DNA of 64,000 bases from Lumnitzera littorea (lineage: Eukaryota > Streptophyta > Magnoliopsida > Myrtales > Combretaceae). The translations under genes and the position numbers were made by a program. The notes below the pieces were generated by a model. It was not told the origin of the DNA. It did no database searches and worked only from the letters and a program-made list of their open reading frames with translations. Below, piece by piece: positions 49,970 to 61,759 of the stretch. The stretch is from positions 39,359,068-39,423,067 of the forward strand of contig JAMXBB010000011.1 of assembly GCA_024138015.1 (NCBI GenBank), given 5' to 3'. Numbering within the stretch: the first letter of the stretch is position 1; each line of letters starts with the position of its first letter.

Positions 49970-52840
49970 AAGGTAAACGACCAAGTGCAAGTGTTAATTG
50001 TGGATATTAGAAGTTGTACTAATGTGGAATCAGTCGAAATGGTCACACAATTGAAGTAGCCGACCATTGCTCACCTTAAGCCGTACAAGTTACATTGGTT
50101 GAGTGATAAGGGAGCACTACATGTCACCCCGCAAATACTGTTGTCGATCACAATTGGAAACCATTTCAATGAGATTCTCTATGATGTGCTACCCATATGC
50201 GCTTCACATGTATTACTCGGCTGACCATAGCTGTTTAAAAGGAAAGTGATCCATGACAGGTACAGGAATACGTATGTGTTCGAAAAGAATGGCCGGAAGA
50301 TCATATTGAACCTGTGCCGCTAAGTGAAGTTAATAAATTACAGACCAAATTTGCTCATAGATCCAAGAAAGCTCTAGTGATGAGTATAGCCGAGCTTTAA
50401 GAGACCCTTAAAGCTGATGCACTGGCCCTCATGTTAGTTAGGCGCCTATTAGAGATAAAGGAGCGGGGTGAACTACCTTAAGAAGTAAAAGAGTTGTTCG
50501 ACAAATATGCCGACTTGTTCTTAGAACAGTTTCTCGAGGGGTTACTACTAATTTGAGACATAAAATACTGCATTGACTTAAAACCTAGTACCGCACTACT
50601 AAATAAGCCTACATATTAGATGAGTCCCAAGCAAGCTTCTGAACTCCAATGTCAAGTTAATGAGTTACTAGAGAGAAGGTATGTTAGGGATAGTCTTAGC
50701 CTTTGGGCTATGCTAGTGCTTCTAATGCCCAAAAAGGATGGAACTTGGCGGATACGTATAGATAGTCGAGCTGTGAATAAGATTACAATCAAATGCAGGT
50801 ATCCCATTCCTAGATTGGAAGATATTTTAGATGAATTGAGTGGAGTTAAGATTTTTAGCAAGATTGACCTGAAATCTAGCTACCATCAAATCTGTATAAA
50901 GCTAAGGGATGAGTAAGAGACCGCATTCAAGACTCGACATGGACTTTACGAATGGATGGTCATGCCTTTTGGCTTATTGAATGCTCCTAGTATTTTCATG
51001 AGATTAATGAACCATGTGTTGAGACATTTAATAGGGAATTATGCTGTGGTGTACTTTAACAATATTTTGGTATACAGTGCTGACATGTTGAGTCACTACG
51101 AACATCTCTGAGCGGTTCTAGATATTCTTCGTACCGAGAGACTATTCGGTAATCTTAAGTAATATTGTTTTTCCAAGAGAAAGTGGTATTCTTGGGCTAT
51201 GTAGTAAGTAAAAGAAGCTTATGAGTAGATAATGAGTAGATCCGAGCAATTGTCGAGTGGCCAACTCCTATTACCTATGCTAATGTAAGAAGTTTCCATG
51301 GACTGGCTTTATTTTATAGATGATTCATCAAGAATTTCAATACCCTCGTCGTACCACTTACTAAGCTAGTGATGAAAAACACCAACTTTTGATAGGAAGA
51401 CAAGGAAGAGAAGAGCTTTGCTGAGATAAAGGAAAGATTGACCTTCGCCCCAGTATTAGTTTTACCTGACTTTGAGAAAATGTTTGAGTTGGAATGTGAC
51501 GCATCAAGTATTGGAATAAGCGTTGTCTTAATGTAGGAAGGTTGACCAATTGGCTTCTACGATGAGAAGCTTAGAGGACCTCGATTAAATTACTCCATGT
51601 ATGACAAAGAACTCTTGGTGCTGATCCAAGCACTACAAGTATGGCAGTACTATTTACTGCCAAGAGAATTTGTCATATATACTGACCATGAGTCATTGAG
51701 GTACCTTCGAAATTAGAACAAGTTATTGAAGTGGTACGTGAGATGGATTGAATTCCTTAAAGGATTCAATTTTATAATAAAATACAAACAAGGAAAGAGT
51801 AATATAGTTGTAGATGCTCTTTTGAGAAGACATACACTCCTGAGTGAACTATAGATTAGATTTTCGGGTTTGCAAGTATTAAAGAACAATACTCCAGGGA
51901 TCTACACTTTGGAACCGTATTTAAGTAATGTATCAATGGAAGAACAGTGAACGAGTACTATGTGGAAGATGGCTACTTATTTTAAGGGGGGAAATTATAC
52001 ATGCTAACTTGTTCACTGCAGGAGCTACTAATTAGGGAAGCCCACAATGGAGGACTGTCCGAATGTTTGGAGAGAAATGGATGTATGAATTGTTGAGTGG
52101 TTGATTCTTTTGGTTGAAAATGAGGCGAGATGTACACTAAATTGTTGAAAGCTGTACCATGTGCAAGAAGGCCAAGTATCGAGTTGAGTAAGGAAAAGCA
52201 ATACCTTTGCCTATTTCAATGAAACCGTAGATTGAATTAAGCAGGGACTTTGTTTTTAGGTTACCAAGAAACACTTAAGGCAACGATTCTATAATGGTTG
52301 TCATAGATAGGTTCAACAAGATGGCACACTTTGTGTCCTGCTCTAAAACTAATGATGCTTCAACTATTGCTTCTCTTTTCTTATAGGAGATTGTATGGTT
52401 ACACGGCATATCGAGAAGTGTAGTTTCTGATAGAGACCCGAAGTTCTTAAGCCATTTCTGGAGGACCTTATGGCATCGGATGGGGACTAAAATACTATTT
52501 AATACTTCATGTCACCTCCAAACTAACGACCAAACGAAGGTGGTTAATCGCACTTTAGGACAGTGGGCAAGAACTTAGTTGATTGGGACGTCTACTTGCC
52601 AGTGGTCGAATTTTCTTACAATTAGACAATGCATGACACCACTAAGTAAACTCCCTTTAAAGTGGTCTATAGTTTTAATCCCAAGTTTCCCTTCGATTAC
52701 TCCCTTATACGTGTGCTCGTGCAAGAGGACCCTAATGTGAGAGCTAAGGCACAATCCCTTGGGCACATCTATGATAAAGCTACTCAACACATTGACCAAG
52801 CTGCTAGAAGAATACGAGAGAAGGCTAAGGGTTGGACAGT
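49970..52840 (+). pseudogene. pol of element C (degenerate, 3' truncated)
   Basis: Protease reads LIVDIRSCTN, with the catalytic glycine replaced. RT (50,590-51,250) includes an uninterrupted 98-codon piece at 50,620-50,916 (PKKDGTWRIRIDSRAVNK and KIDLKSSYHQI), but its catalytic YFDD has become YFNN at 51,052-51,063 by two G-to-A changes. RNase H follows (FELECDASS, then VDALL-RRHT). Integrase retains SDRDPKF and MAHFVSCSK blocks and reaches HIDQAARRIREKAK before truncation. Order and sequence follow element A. Confidence 0.87.
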
Positions 52841-53246
52841 TGTTGAGCTTGGTTTTTCACCTTCCCGATTCTTTTAAATTTAGGTCTTCTCTAAACCAAT
52901 TAATATTAAACCCTACCCATTTAATTCGGATCCTTGACTAGGGTTTAAAGAAAACCATTCCTTTTTGTTTTGAAAACAATTTTGGAGTCGCCACTCGACC
53001 GAAGTCGGGAAAGATAGTTAAGTCATATCCAATTGGGTGGATTGGTTATAACTTAGCTATTAGTTTAACAATTAAAACCAGTTTTACAAAATGGTTTTTA
53101 AAACTAGAGAATCTTGATCCGAAGGTTAGGATTTTTAAACTCATGTAGGTGCCAATGACTTACCAAAATTAGAATTAAACTTAAAAATCATCTTTAATTT
53201 TAAAAGATAAGATTCAATTTAATTACTTCTAATTGGACAAACAAAG
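52841..53246. mobile_element. Repeat I: LTR-like sequence left of element D
   Basis: It starts TGTTGAGCTTGG at the point where the element C reading is lost, and contains TTTTGGAGTCGCCACTCGAC, a block I associate with many plant LTR-like repeats. It is interrupted at 53,246 by element D and should continue at 63,544. The target duplication of its own insertion and its far end are not visible, so its class is tentative. No gene is seen. Confidence 0.45.
53242..53246. repeat. Target-site duplication of element D, left copy
   Basis: caaag here, taaag at 63,544-63,548. They differ by one transition. Confidence 0.65.
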
Positions 53247-53712
53247 TGTTGTTGGTGAATTTTGGGGTCAGGAAATAATCCTGCAAAAGAGAGTAAAATA
53301 CTTGGTACTAGGGCCAATTTGGTCAGCCACTCCAATACCTAAGTTAGAATGGTGATTTAATATAATAAGTATGAGAATAAAAAGCGTTAGAGAGCTCTTA
53401 TAGAGTTTCTTTCCGTTATTTATAAACGATTGTTGTGTCTAAGGCAGTTGTCGAGATAACTGTTAAGACATGTGGAGAGCTCTTGACTTGACATCTCCCT
53501 TAATATGTAGGGATAGCAAGTGGTTGTAAAATATAATCGTACTTATGATAATTGTTCGTACTATAGATTTGAATTCAAACCAGGAGTGTTTGTTATATTC
53601 AACACAAGTGCCGACTGTCTTCTACAGAGTATGAATGCCAAGAGATTCAATTACTCGGCTTCTCGGCCGACAAAAGGATGAATGTAAGTTAAGCGAAAAC
53701 TGACTATTAACA
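53247..53712 (-). repeat. 3' LTR of element D
   Basis: 466 bp, with TG...CA ends on either strand. It aligns end to end with 63,078-63,543. Confidence 0.9.
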
Positions 53713-53718
53713 TTTGTG

Positions 53719-53732
53719 CCCCCCCCACCCCA
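53719..53732 (-). other. Polypurine tract of element D
   Basis: On the minus strand TTGGGGTGGGGGGGG lies six bases before the 3' LTR, as required for plus-strand DNA priming. Confidence 0.65.
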
Positions 53733-54208
53733 ACTCCTGTGCTCGAATAGACGACAAAGGGAGTTATATATATGTCGTGGCGAGGCCGAGTAGGGGGAGA
53801 CTCTTTGGATTCATGCTGGATAACATGGGAAGGAGGATGGATCATATCCCAACTGAAATGTCACCATTTCAAAACTCTTACCCTTTTAGGAAACCAAAAA
53901 GCTATAGGCACGACATCGATCACCTAGGTTATCATTTTGTTGCAGGCCTAATAACTGTGAGAAAGTTTTCAATCGTTAGATTTCTATCGCGAGACACGTG
54001 TTAACAATTCATGGGACTATCATATCAGCACATCAATACTTTCAAAAACAAATTTATAGTTACAAGAACGGATTGTCCATATATAAGGTACTATTCATAA
54101 TCAGATTTTACTCCTTTTATTGCACCTAAAATTTTCGTTCATTTTCCAATCTTCAAAATCTCATTCTTTGACTTCCATTATTTCATTTCATACAACTGTC
54201 CAGGTATA

Positions 54209-56757
54209 GTGCGCAAAGTTACTCGTCGACTTGTTTTATTTGATTTCGAAGCAACGAAAACTGAGGTCACTCTTCCCTCCCAAAATAAGAGCAAGGCGAT
54301 GTGTTCTTCGGGTGGTTTGGCTGATAGTTTAGAGGCAAGGTGGGATAAACTTGCTTTAATTAACGAGCTTCCTATGGATAATTATCTTGAAGATAAAGAA
54401 GGCAAGTCCTCAATAAAATATCTGTACAACACAATAGCTTACTTTCGCAATTCTCTTGATGGGTCCGTTGATAGAGTTCTCGTTACAAAGTACAATTAGT
54501 ACTGGCGAGATCTTCTTGGAACATGGAACTTGAGGAGGTCGAGAGACGAGGAGAGAGTATGCTTTCCATAGGAGCGCGAGTTCCATATATACTTGAAGTA
54601 TCTGGATTTTGGCCTGTATTTCCCTTTCTCGGCTTTTGTTCGGGGCTTCTTCAACTATTTTAGAGTCACGTTGAGTATGTTCTCACCCAACACATATTAG
54701 CTTATGGCAACTTTTGAGATAGTATGTGAAGAAGTTGAGGTCAGGGCTACGCCTTAGTTATTTAGATTTTTCTTCACTATCCATAGGAAGCCTGACGGAT
54801 GATACTTCACTGCTATAAGGCATAGGCATAAGTTCATGGATGGGTTAGAATCCAAGATTCACAAGTGGCATGATAAGTTCGTGTCAATAGTATCTGATGA
54901 GGACTTGGACTTCTGGACCTAATAGACTGAGCCAATACATATAAAGGATATAGATCTAATGTCGAATGATGTAGGAGCAACGAAGAAGATTCAGGAGAGA
55001 AGGAGAAACAAAATGTTCTTCTAGGATACCGAGAGAATTATATGGTGTTATGAAAATGGCAAACCAATATTTTCTAAAAAAGAAGATACGCTAATGTGTT
55101 ACCACTGTGCCGAGTATAGCTACGAGGAAAGTTGTTCTCAAGACTTGGGGGGAGAATAGTGACCTTTGAGCCTTGCTCAGCACAGAAAATGTAAGTTCAA
55201 ATTTTTCTCCTGTTTATATTAATTGGTTTACTCGTCTTGTATATATGGGTGCTAGAGAGGTGAATCCTGCAAAGCTACTAACTCAGGTTAAAGCTAAGAA
55301 ATCCAAAGCTGATAAGAGGAGGACCACCTCAAAACCTACCACATGGCTTGTTGTTACAAAGAGACTTGTAAAGGAAGCTACAGCAAAGTAAATAGCTGCA
55401 TAGATCTCTCGTCCTATCGAGAGAATGAAGGAGATTAAGAATATACAGCCGATTGAGGTTTGTTCTGAAGAGCCTCCAATCATAACTATTCAAACTTCTA
55501 TCGAGCCGAGTAGTTGTGAGTGTCAAGAGACATACCCCGAAGTGGAGGATGATAATGCCATTGTCGCAGAAGGCTCATCATTGGGGATTGTGGTAGATTT
55601 GAGTGGTGAAAAAAGACCAGGGAAGGAACTTATCGGCTAGCCACCTATTAAGAAATCTAAGGGCTTAGACAAATTGGGAGGCAATGCGTACTAAAGCTTT
55701 CGGCATCAATAGCGCCAAATTCGTACCAAATAGAGAAGTCGGCAAGTACTTCATCCCTTGCTTGGGCCATCGAATTTTGGACACTGACTCGGCCTTGGGA
55801 GATAGGATGAAATCTTTGGCTTTAATGGAAGCAGTCATTCTTCTGAAAGACAAAGATATCGCCAAGAAGGATGTCAATAGGTTTGGTAATTGCAATATGG
55901 CCCATGTCGTAGCCAAATTGTATGATGTGAGTATCCATAAATATTGCTTTTAATTATCGAGCTTGTTCGAGTAACTAACATTTTTTTCCCAAATGAGCAG
56001 CTACATTCTTACAGCCTTGGACGAGATCAACAAAGAGGCAAAGAAGGTAATATCTTCAATTATATCTAAGTAATATCCAATCATTCTTAATTATAATAAC
56101 TAAATTTACTGTAGAAAATTGAGGATGCGTACAATGCATCAAAAGCCCAAATTGTTGCCATCAACAATGCAAGGATTAGGGCTGAGATTGAGGCGAGAAA
56201 GCTTAGGGAAGAACTTGCTACTGAAAAATTGGCATATGACCTTATTGTCATTGAAGTCTCTAGCATGAAGGTTAGAATGGAAGGAGACTACAAAAAGTCC
56301 GAGCTAGATTATTTATACGATGAGCTACTATGAAGATAAGCTCAAGATATAGATAAAGAAGCTGGAGACTAACAACTTAAACTTACGTATGGTCGAATTG
56401 TAGGAGGCTATGAAGAAGGGACTTTCAATTGAAGAGGCTTTCGATATAGTCACTCCTAATCAATAGTACGAAAGGCTTCTACGTAAGAAGTTGTTAGAGG
56501 GGATTCAAGTGGTAAGGGAAGAGGTGTTGAAGCTTCATCTTGATTATGATCTCTCATGTCTTGATTTTGTTGACATCGACAACAAAGTTAGTAGTACCGA
56601 CGAAGATAGAGGCGATGAGACAGGTGCCGAGAATGCGAATGATAGTGACAATGAAGCTGATGTTGAAGAAAAAGGCTACTCCGAGAACCCAGCTGCCGAG
56701 GAAGCCCCAGCCAAAGATTTAAAAATTACTTCTGCTGAATCTAAGAATAGGCCGTAG
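54209..56757 (+). pseudogene. Antisense extra gene of element D (PF04195-like, coiled coil, with introns)
   Basis: It runs opposite to gag-pol, between pol and the 3' LTR. The N-terminal part (54,209-54,499) starts MRKVTRRLVLFDFE. The section 54,560-54,800 (YLKYLDFGLYFPF, FVRGFFNYF, then LFRFFFTIHRKPDG) has the pattern of the domain called 'putative gypsy type transposon' (PF04195). A lysine-rich segment (55,250-55,390), a coiled-coil part (56,115-56,330, EIEARKLREELATEKLAYD) and an acidic tail (56,580-56,700) follow. Candidate introns are 55,191 (GTAAGT) to about 55,245-55,255 (acceptor unclear), 55,927-56,000 and 56,047-56,114 (TGTAG acceptor). Frame is not perfect across the second. Several stops show decay. 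Function of this protein family is unknown. Confidence 0.7.
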
Positions 56758-56929
56758 GACTTGTTGTATTAGCTTATTGCATTCTAGTGTAATTAGTGAT
56801 TGGAATATAATCAAAGCAATGTCAAATGCTTATGACATTTTACGTAACTACGCTTCCATGATTCGTATGGTTATTTCATGTTGTTTTGTACTTCCATTTT
56901 GTCAGCATACTTTAAATTACTCCATTTGT

Positions 56930-57545
56930 TTCTCGGCATGTTTTCTTTCACATACCTTGCTATATTTCGGCCTATATCATATCACAAGCCTATCGCTTCT
57001 ATGCTTGTTTTATTTCATAAGTCTATCGTTTCTTGGCATGTTTTATTTCATGTGCCCTATTAACTTTCGGCTTGCTTCGTTTCACAAGCCCATCGCTTCT
57101 AGGCATGTTTTATTTCATACACCCATTTTTTCCTCGGCATTTTTTATTTCATACACCCATTTTCTCAACATGTTTTATTTCATATGCCTATTTTTCCTCG
57201 GCATGTTTTATTTCACATACCAATTTTCTCGACATGTTTTATTTCACACGCCCATTTTTCCTCGGCATGTTTTATTTCATACGCCCATTTTCTTGGCATG
57301 TTTAATTTCACATGCCCATTTTCTCGGCATGTTTAATTTCATATGCTTATTTTTCCTCAGCATGTTTCATTTCACACACTATTTTCTCAGCATGTTTTAT
57401 TTCACATATCCATTTTTCCTCGGCATTTTTTATTTCACACAACCAATTTCTCGACATGTTTTATTTCACCCACCCATTTTCTCGGCATTTTTTATTTCAC
57501 ACATCCATTTCTCAGCATGTTTTACTTCACATGCTCATTTTTATA
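56930..57545 (+). repeat. Tandem repeat (31/34-bp units) downstream of pol in element D
   Basis: About 19-20 units share the core GGCATGTTTTATTTCA followed by CCCATTTT. In the later part units of about 31 and 34 bp alternate, depending on whether TTTTCTCG or TTTTTCCTCG ends the unit, which suggests a two-unit higher-order repeat. The array gives a spurious 259-codon ORF (56,777-57,556) of repeating HVLFHTPIF-like text, which is not a gene. Confidence 0.88.
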
Positions 57546-57779
57546 TCCTCTGTTAACCGTTTGAGGTGTGGACTTGCATTACTCGGCAGTATAGTTCTTC
57601 TTCTGCGTTAGGCTAGAACTTAGATCAATTCGTTTGCCATGCAGCCTAGAACTTGTTCATTTGGCAATTATAACCAAAGCACAAATAGACTTCAAATATA
57701 TAATTATCATAAATAAATCTTACAAGCATGTTGGCTGCTATTAGATGAGTGACGGCATAAATCATTCGACATTAATTGA

Positions 57780-58760
57780 AATAAAATTTCAAATTACTGG
57801 CGTTCCAAGCTTACGAGATGATGGATTCATCCAACCTTTTTAGTCAATAGGCCCCTTCGCCAATGACTTCTCGAATCCTCCCAATTCGCATTGAGCTTTC
57901 GCTGATTTGCTCGTGTGCCCAATGCTTCCATCTTACAGCAAACCAGATCTTCGGGATGGAAAACCTTGTGCTTAACTTTTAGATTGTAGTATCTTGCTAT
58001 TCTATACTGGTCACGACCTTGGCTTTTGTAATGTCTCGAATTTCCTCAATAGTGTCCAAATTCACCGTCAATCCAACTTAATTAAGCATAACGTCAAAAT
58101 TATGTGTACACAAATTAAGCAAGTCCCACTTAATCGGTAACACGGCTTTAGTACCGTAGGCTAACTTAAATAGTGTCTCTCCCGTTGAGGTTCTGTAAGT
58201 GGTTCCGTATCCCCATAGGACGTTCAGTAGTTCGTTGACCTACTTCCCCCTGACTTGATCCACTTTTCATTTTAAGCTATGCAGTATGATTTTGTTTATG
58301 GCTTAGACTTGTCCATTTGTTTGAGGGGGCGCTACAAACATATAGTTAAGCCGAATGCCGTACTTTTGGCAAAATGTTCAGAACTTGTTGTTATCAAATT
58401 GTAGGCCATTATCTGTAATTATCGTATAGGGAATTCTAAATCTAGATATGATAGAGTTGAAGATGAAAGCTTCTACTTTCTGATCAACGATCTTTGCCAC
58501 AGCTTTGGCTTCAGCCCATTTGGTAAAGTAGTTTACGGCGACAATGATGAATTGTTGCTGGGTAGTAGACTTGGGAAAGGGTCTGAGAATATCTAGCCCC
58601 TACTGGGTGAAAGACCAATGACTGGTTAGGCTACATAATTTACTTGAAGGTACTTTACTCGGTAACTCGTGCTTCTAGAGAACACTGCTGGACAATGTCC
58701 TTTGCATCTTCTTTCATAGTCGGCCAATAATAACCCAATCACAGTGCTTGAATATACAGT
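57780..58760 (-). pseudogene. Integrase of element D (degenerate)
   Basis: The minus strand reads GYYWPTMKEDAKDIVQQC (the end of the zinc-finger region) at about 58,730-58,650. The core follows with LLYQMG and AKAVAKIVDQKVEAFIFN, then ITDNGLQFDNNKF at about 58,390 and APPQTNGQV near 58,330. The C-terminal region ends at about 57,780. Stops interrupt every block. Confidence 0.82.
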
Positions 58761-59189
58761 GTTTGTGCTTTCACATGATTGCTACATATGCCACCATGAA
58801 GTTCAAAAAATACCCTCTAAGCATCCCTTGGGAAAAGGCATCGACGGTAGAGTTGGGATATGCCACACTTATACAATTAACCATCAATCGGCGTATAGTT
58901 TGTAGCCTGGTAAGTTACTCTTCGAGCCTCCTTTTTGTTGTTAGGGACAACGCCTTCTTTTAGATAATTCACTAAGGGATCCATTTATGTTTATTCTTTC
59001 AGGTAGAGAGCTAACTCACAGCTCTACGAGAGATTGGACAAGCTTTTCTCGGGGAGAAATTCAACGAAAAGTTTCTTGTTCAACTTAGGGAATGCCATAC
59101 TAGCCAACTTCGATAGCTTATCGGCAGCAATATTCTTCTCAAAATTTTGTAAATGGAGAAAGATAAGAATTCTTCTGTGAGTATTTGTA

Positions 59190-60195
59190 ACACTAATAGG
59201 TACTTGCTTATCTTTTCTTCTCTTGCTACGTAACTTCTGGTGACTTGATTTACCACTAGCTAGGAATCAGAGAACACTTCAAGTTTCTTGGCACCAATTT
59301 CTTTAGCCAATTTCAATTCGGCAATTAGAGCTTCGTATTCTGTTTCATTGTTATTGGCTGGGAATCCAAATTTCAGAGCGTAATGAACATTGACATTATG
59401 GGAGCCTTGGAGAACCAGGCTTTCACCACTCCCTTCTTGTGTCGAAGAACCATCGACATAAAGAAACTAGATAAGTTTCTCGACAATCTCGACACAGTTT
59501 TCGTCCCCTGTGAATTTAGCTAGAAAATCCGCCAATACTTGAGCCTTTAGTGCCGTTTTAGGTTTATATTGTACATCATAGGCATTAAGCTCCAAGGCAT
59601 ATTTCATCATCTTCCCCGAAGAATCGAGTTTCTGCAATGCTTACCGCAATGGTTGATTGGTGACGATAATAATCTGGCAAGCTTCAAAGTACGGCTTCAA
59701 TTTTCTTATCAGGAGAACCACAGCCAATACAAATTTTTCTATCTTTCTGTACCAAAGCTCTGGCCCTTACATAACGTAACTCACGTAATAAACAAGTCGA
59801 TGATCTTTGTCGTAAATTTGGACCAACATAGAGGAAAGTGTTCGGCAGTTGATTAACAGATATAGGTATAAATTTTCTCCAGGAATGGGTGTAGAGAGTA
59901 TCAGGGGCGACACAAGAAATTCCTTAAGCTCGTTGAAAGCTCTTTCGTAATCGTCGGTCTAATTGAATTCATTTGGATTCTTCAAAATTTTGAAGAATTT
60001 TGTACACCTATCTACACTTCTCGACACAAATCTATTGAGGGCGACAATTCACCCGATAAGTTTCTATACCTCTTTGACCATGCAAGGTGACTTCATATTG
60101 TTTATAGCTTCAATCTTTCTTAGATTGGCCTCAATGCTACATCGTATGACCATATACCCAAGAAATTTTCTTGATGTTGTGCCAAAAACATAATT
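59190..60195 (-). pseudogene. RT end and RNase H region of element D (degenerate)
   Basis: After RT the reading passes through the connection region to a C-terminal RNase H: YVDGSSTQEGSG (about 59,462), then NNNETEYEALIAELKLAKEIG (about 59,355) and VFSDS-LVVNQV (about 59,265). This carries the catalytic D, E and D in the right order. A second, Tat-type RNase H is normal for this lineage. Frameshifts and stops are present. Confidence 0.8.
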
Positions 60196-60921
60196 CTATG
60201 GGTTGAGTTTCGTGCTATATCTCCTTAATGTGGCAAACGTCTCCTCCAGATCAGCGAGATGATGATCTTCCTTCATGCTCTTCACAATCATATCATCCAC
60301 ATGTACTTCAACACTCCTATGGATCTGAAATTTGAACATCTTCGTTATTAATCTTTGGTATGTGGCACCAGCGTTCTTCAGCCTAAAAGACATCACCATA
60401 TAACAGTACGTTCCAAAATTGGTAACAAAAGATGTATGGACTTTATTAGCCTTATCCATCTTGATTTTATTGTAATTAGAGAAAGCGTCCATAAAAAAAA
60501 GCAACGCATGTCCTGCGGTTGCATCTACCATCTGATCGATTTTTGGCAGTAAGAAACAATCCTTGGGACAAGCCTTGTTGAGATCTGTGAAGTTTATGCA
60601 CATTCGCCATTTGCCATTAGACTTCTTGACTAGCACACAATTTGCTAGCCAAGTTGAATAAGGCTCTTCTCGAATGAATCCTGCTGTCAACAATTTTTGG
60701 ACCTCTTCTTTTATTGTCGCTTATCTCTCCGATGTAAAATATCTCTTTTTTTGTTGGACCATCCTTACATTCGGGTCAATTTGGAGCTTGTGCACCATAA
60801 CATTTGTCGGAATACCGGGCATATCCGATGGTGACCATATGAACACGTCAACATTGGCTTGCAAGAAGTCAATCAAACTTTGCCGGACATCAGCTAACAT
60901 GGGTTTTCCTATCCTTGTCAT
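60196..60921 (-). pseudogene. Reverse transcriptase of element D
   Basis: An uninterrupted 165-codon piece (60,693-60,196) covers GFIREEPYSTWLANCVLV, MDAFSNYNKIKM, FRLKNAGATYQRL and VEVHVDDMIVKS. The usual YVDD has become HVDD, but both catalytic aspartates remain. The segment upstream (60,921-60,721), with DPNVRMVQQKKRYFTSER, is the RT N-terminus in another frame, so a stop or frameshift separates them. Confidence 0.9.
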
Positions 60922-61062
60922 CTTTTCGGGATTGTTTCCTAAAGGAATTTCCTTTGTATCATTCTCGGCATTCTCTATGCTGACTTACTTGCCTTCCAAG
61001 CAGGTCTCGACCTAAAATACTTCCTCTTGCCTCAAAGCCCTTATATATAAAGAGCGTAATAA

Positions 61063-61752
61063 TTACTGATTCCCTCTGTACACACCGACCCCCATGGGAG
61101 TCGAAAACTTAGCTTTTAGATATGTCGTTGAAGGGATGATGTTGAATAAATGTCGGCATGGTCGTCCCATTATCATATTGTAAGGGGACCAACATTTGAC
61201 GACGAGAAAATCCATTTTGTCCTCTACAACATGCTTATCATCGCCGATCAGTATTGGCAAAGAAATAATTGCAACTACATGGACAAGTTGATTATTGAAG
61301 GCATAGAGGTCATACTTGTAAGTCCATAGTTGCGCTTTGATCTTGGGTCTCATTTGATCGAAAGCATGCTGAAAAATGATATCGGCTAAACTTCCTGTAT
61401 CCACAAGAATCTTTTTGACTTCAAAGTTGGCGAATCTTGCATTAATGACAAGTGCATCATTGTACAGCCTTTGTATGCCTTCAAAATTCTCTTCCCTAAA
61501 AGATATTGTATTATCAATCCTGACCTTCTTTCCGTGAATATTGTGAACATAATTCTTGGTGTTAACCGAGTTTAAAGAACTCGATTGGCCTATGCTAGGT
61601 CCACTGACAATTGTATTAATTACTCCGTTAGCTGCTCTATTGGGATTAACATCCCTTGCATCTCTCATAGCCATTGTTAGCCGAGTATCATCCTTATGTT
61701 CCTCTCTTCTCCTTTGAGATGGTCTTTCGATTCTTTTGGCATTATGCACCAA
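61063..61752 (-). pseudogene. Protease region of element D
   Basis: A 229-codon reading. The catalytic motif ILVDTGSLADII has its aspartate at about residue 118 (61,401-61,399). It is followed by the YKYDLYAFNN and WSPYNMIMGRP segments found in Tat-lineage proteases. No inactivating change is seen within this piece, though its junctions to gag and RT are broken by stops. Confidence 0.88.
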
Positions 61753-61759
61753 AAATTTT

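Larger units (their letters stand above)
47551..52840 (+). mobile_element. Element C: Ty3/gypsy element lacking its 3' end
   Basis: Closest relative of element A in the window. The 5' LTR (47,551-48,429), an intact primer site, gag and pol are in order, but the reading ends inside the integrase C-terminal region at about 52,840, where another repeat begins. No 3' LTR is seen in the window. It may lie beyond the right edge, past repeat I and nested element D. RT has lost its catalytic aspartates (YFNN), so it is inactive. Confidence 0.87.

Noticed and set aside
56777..57556. A 259-codon ORF, among the longest in the window
   Set aside because: It is the translation of the tandem repeat array, with a repeating HVLFHTPIF-like text and overlapping equivalents in the other frames. 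No gene-like feature was seen.
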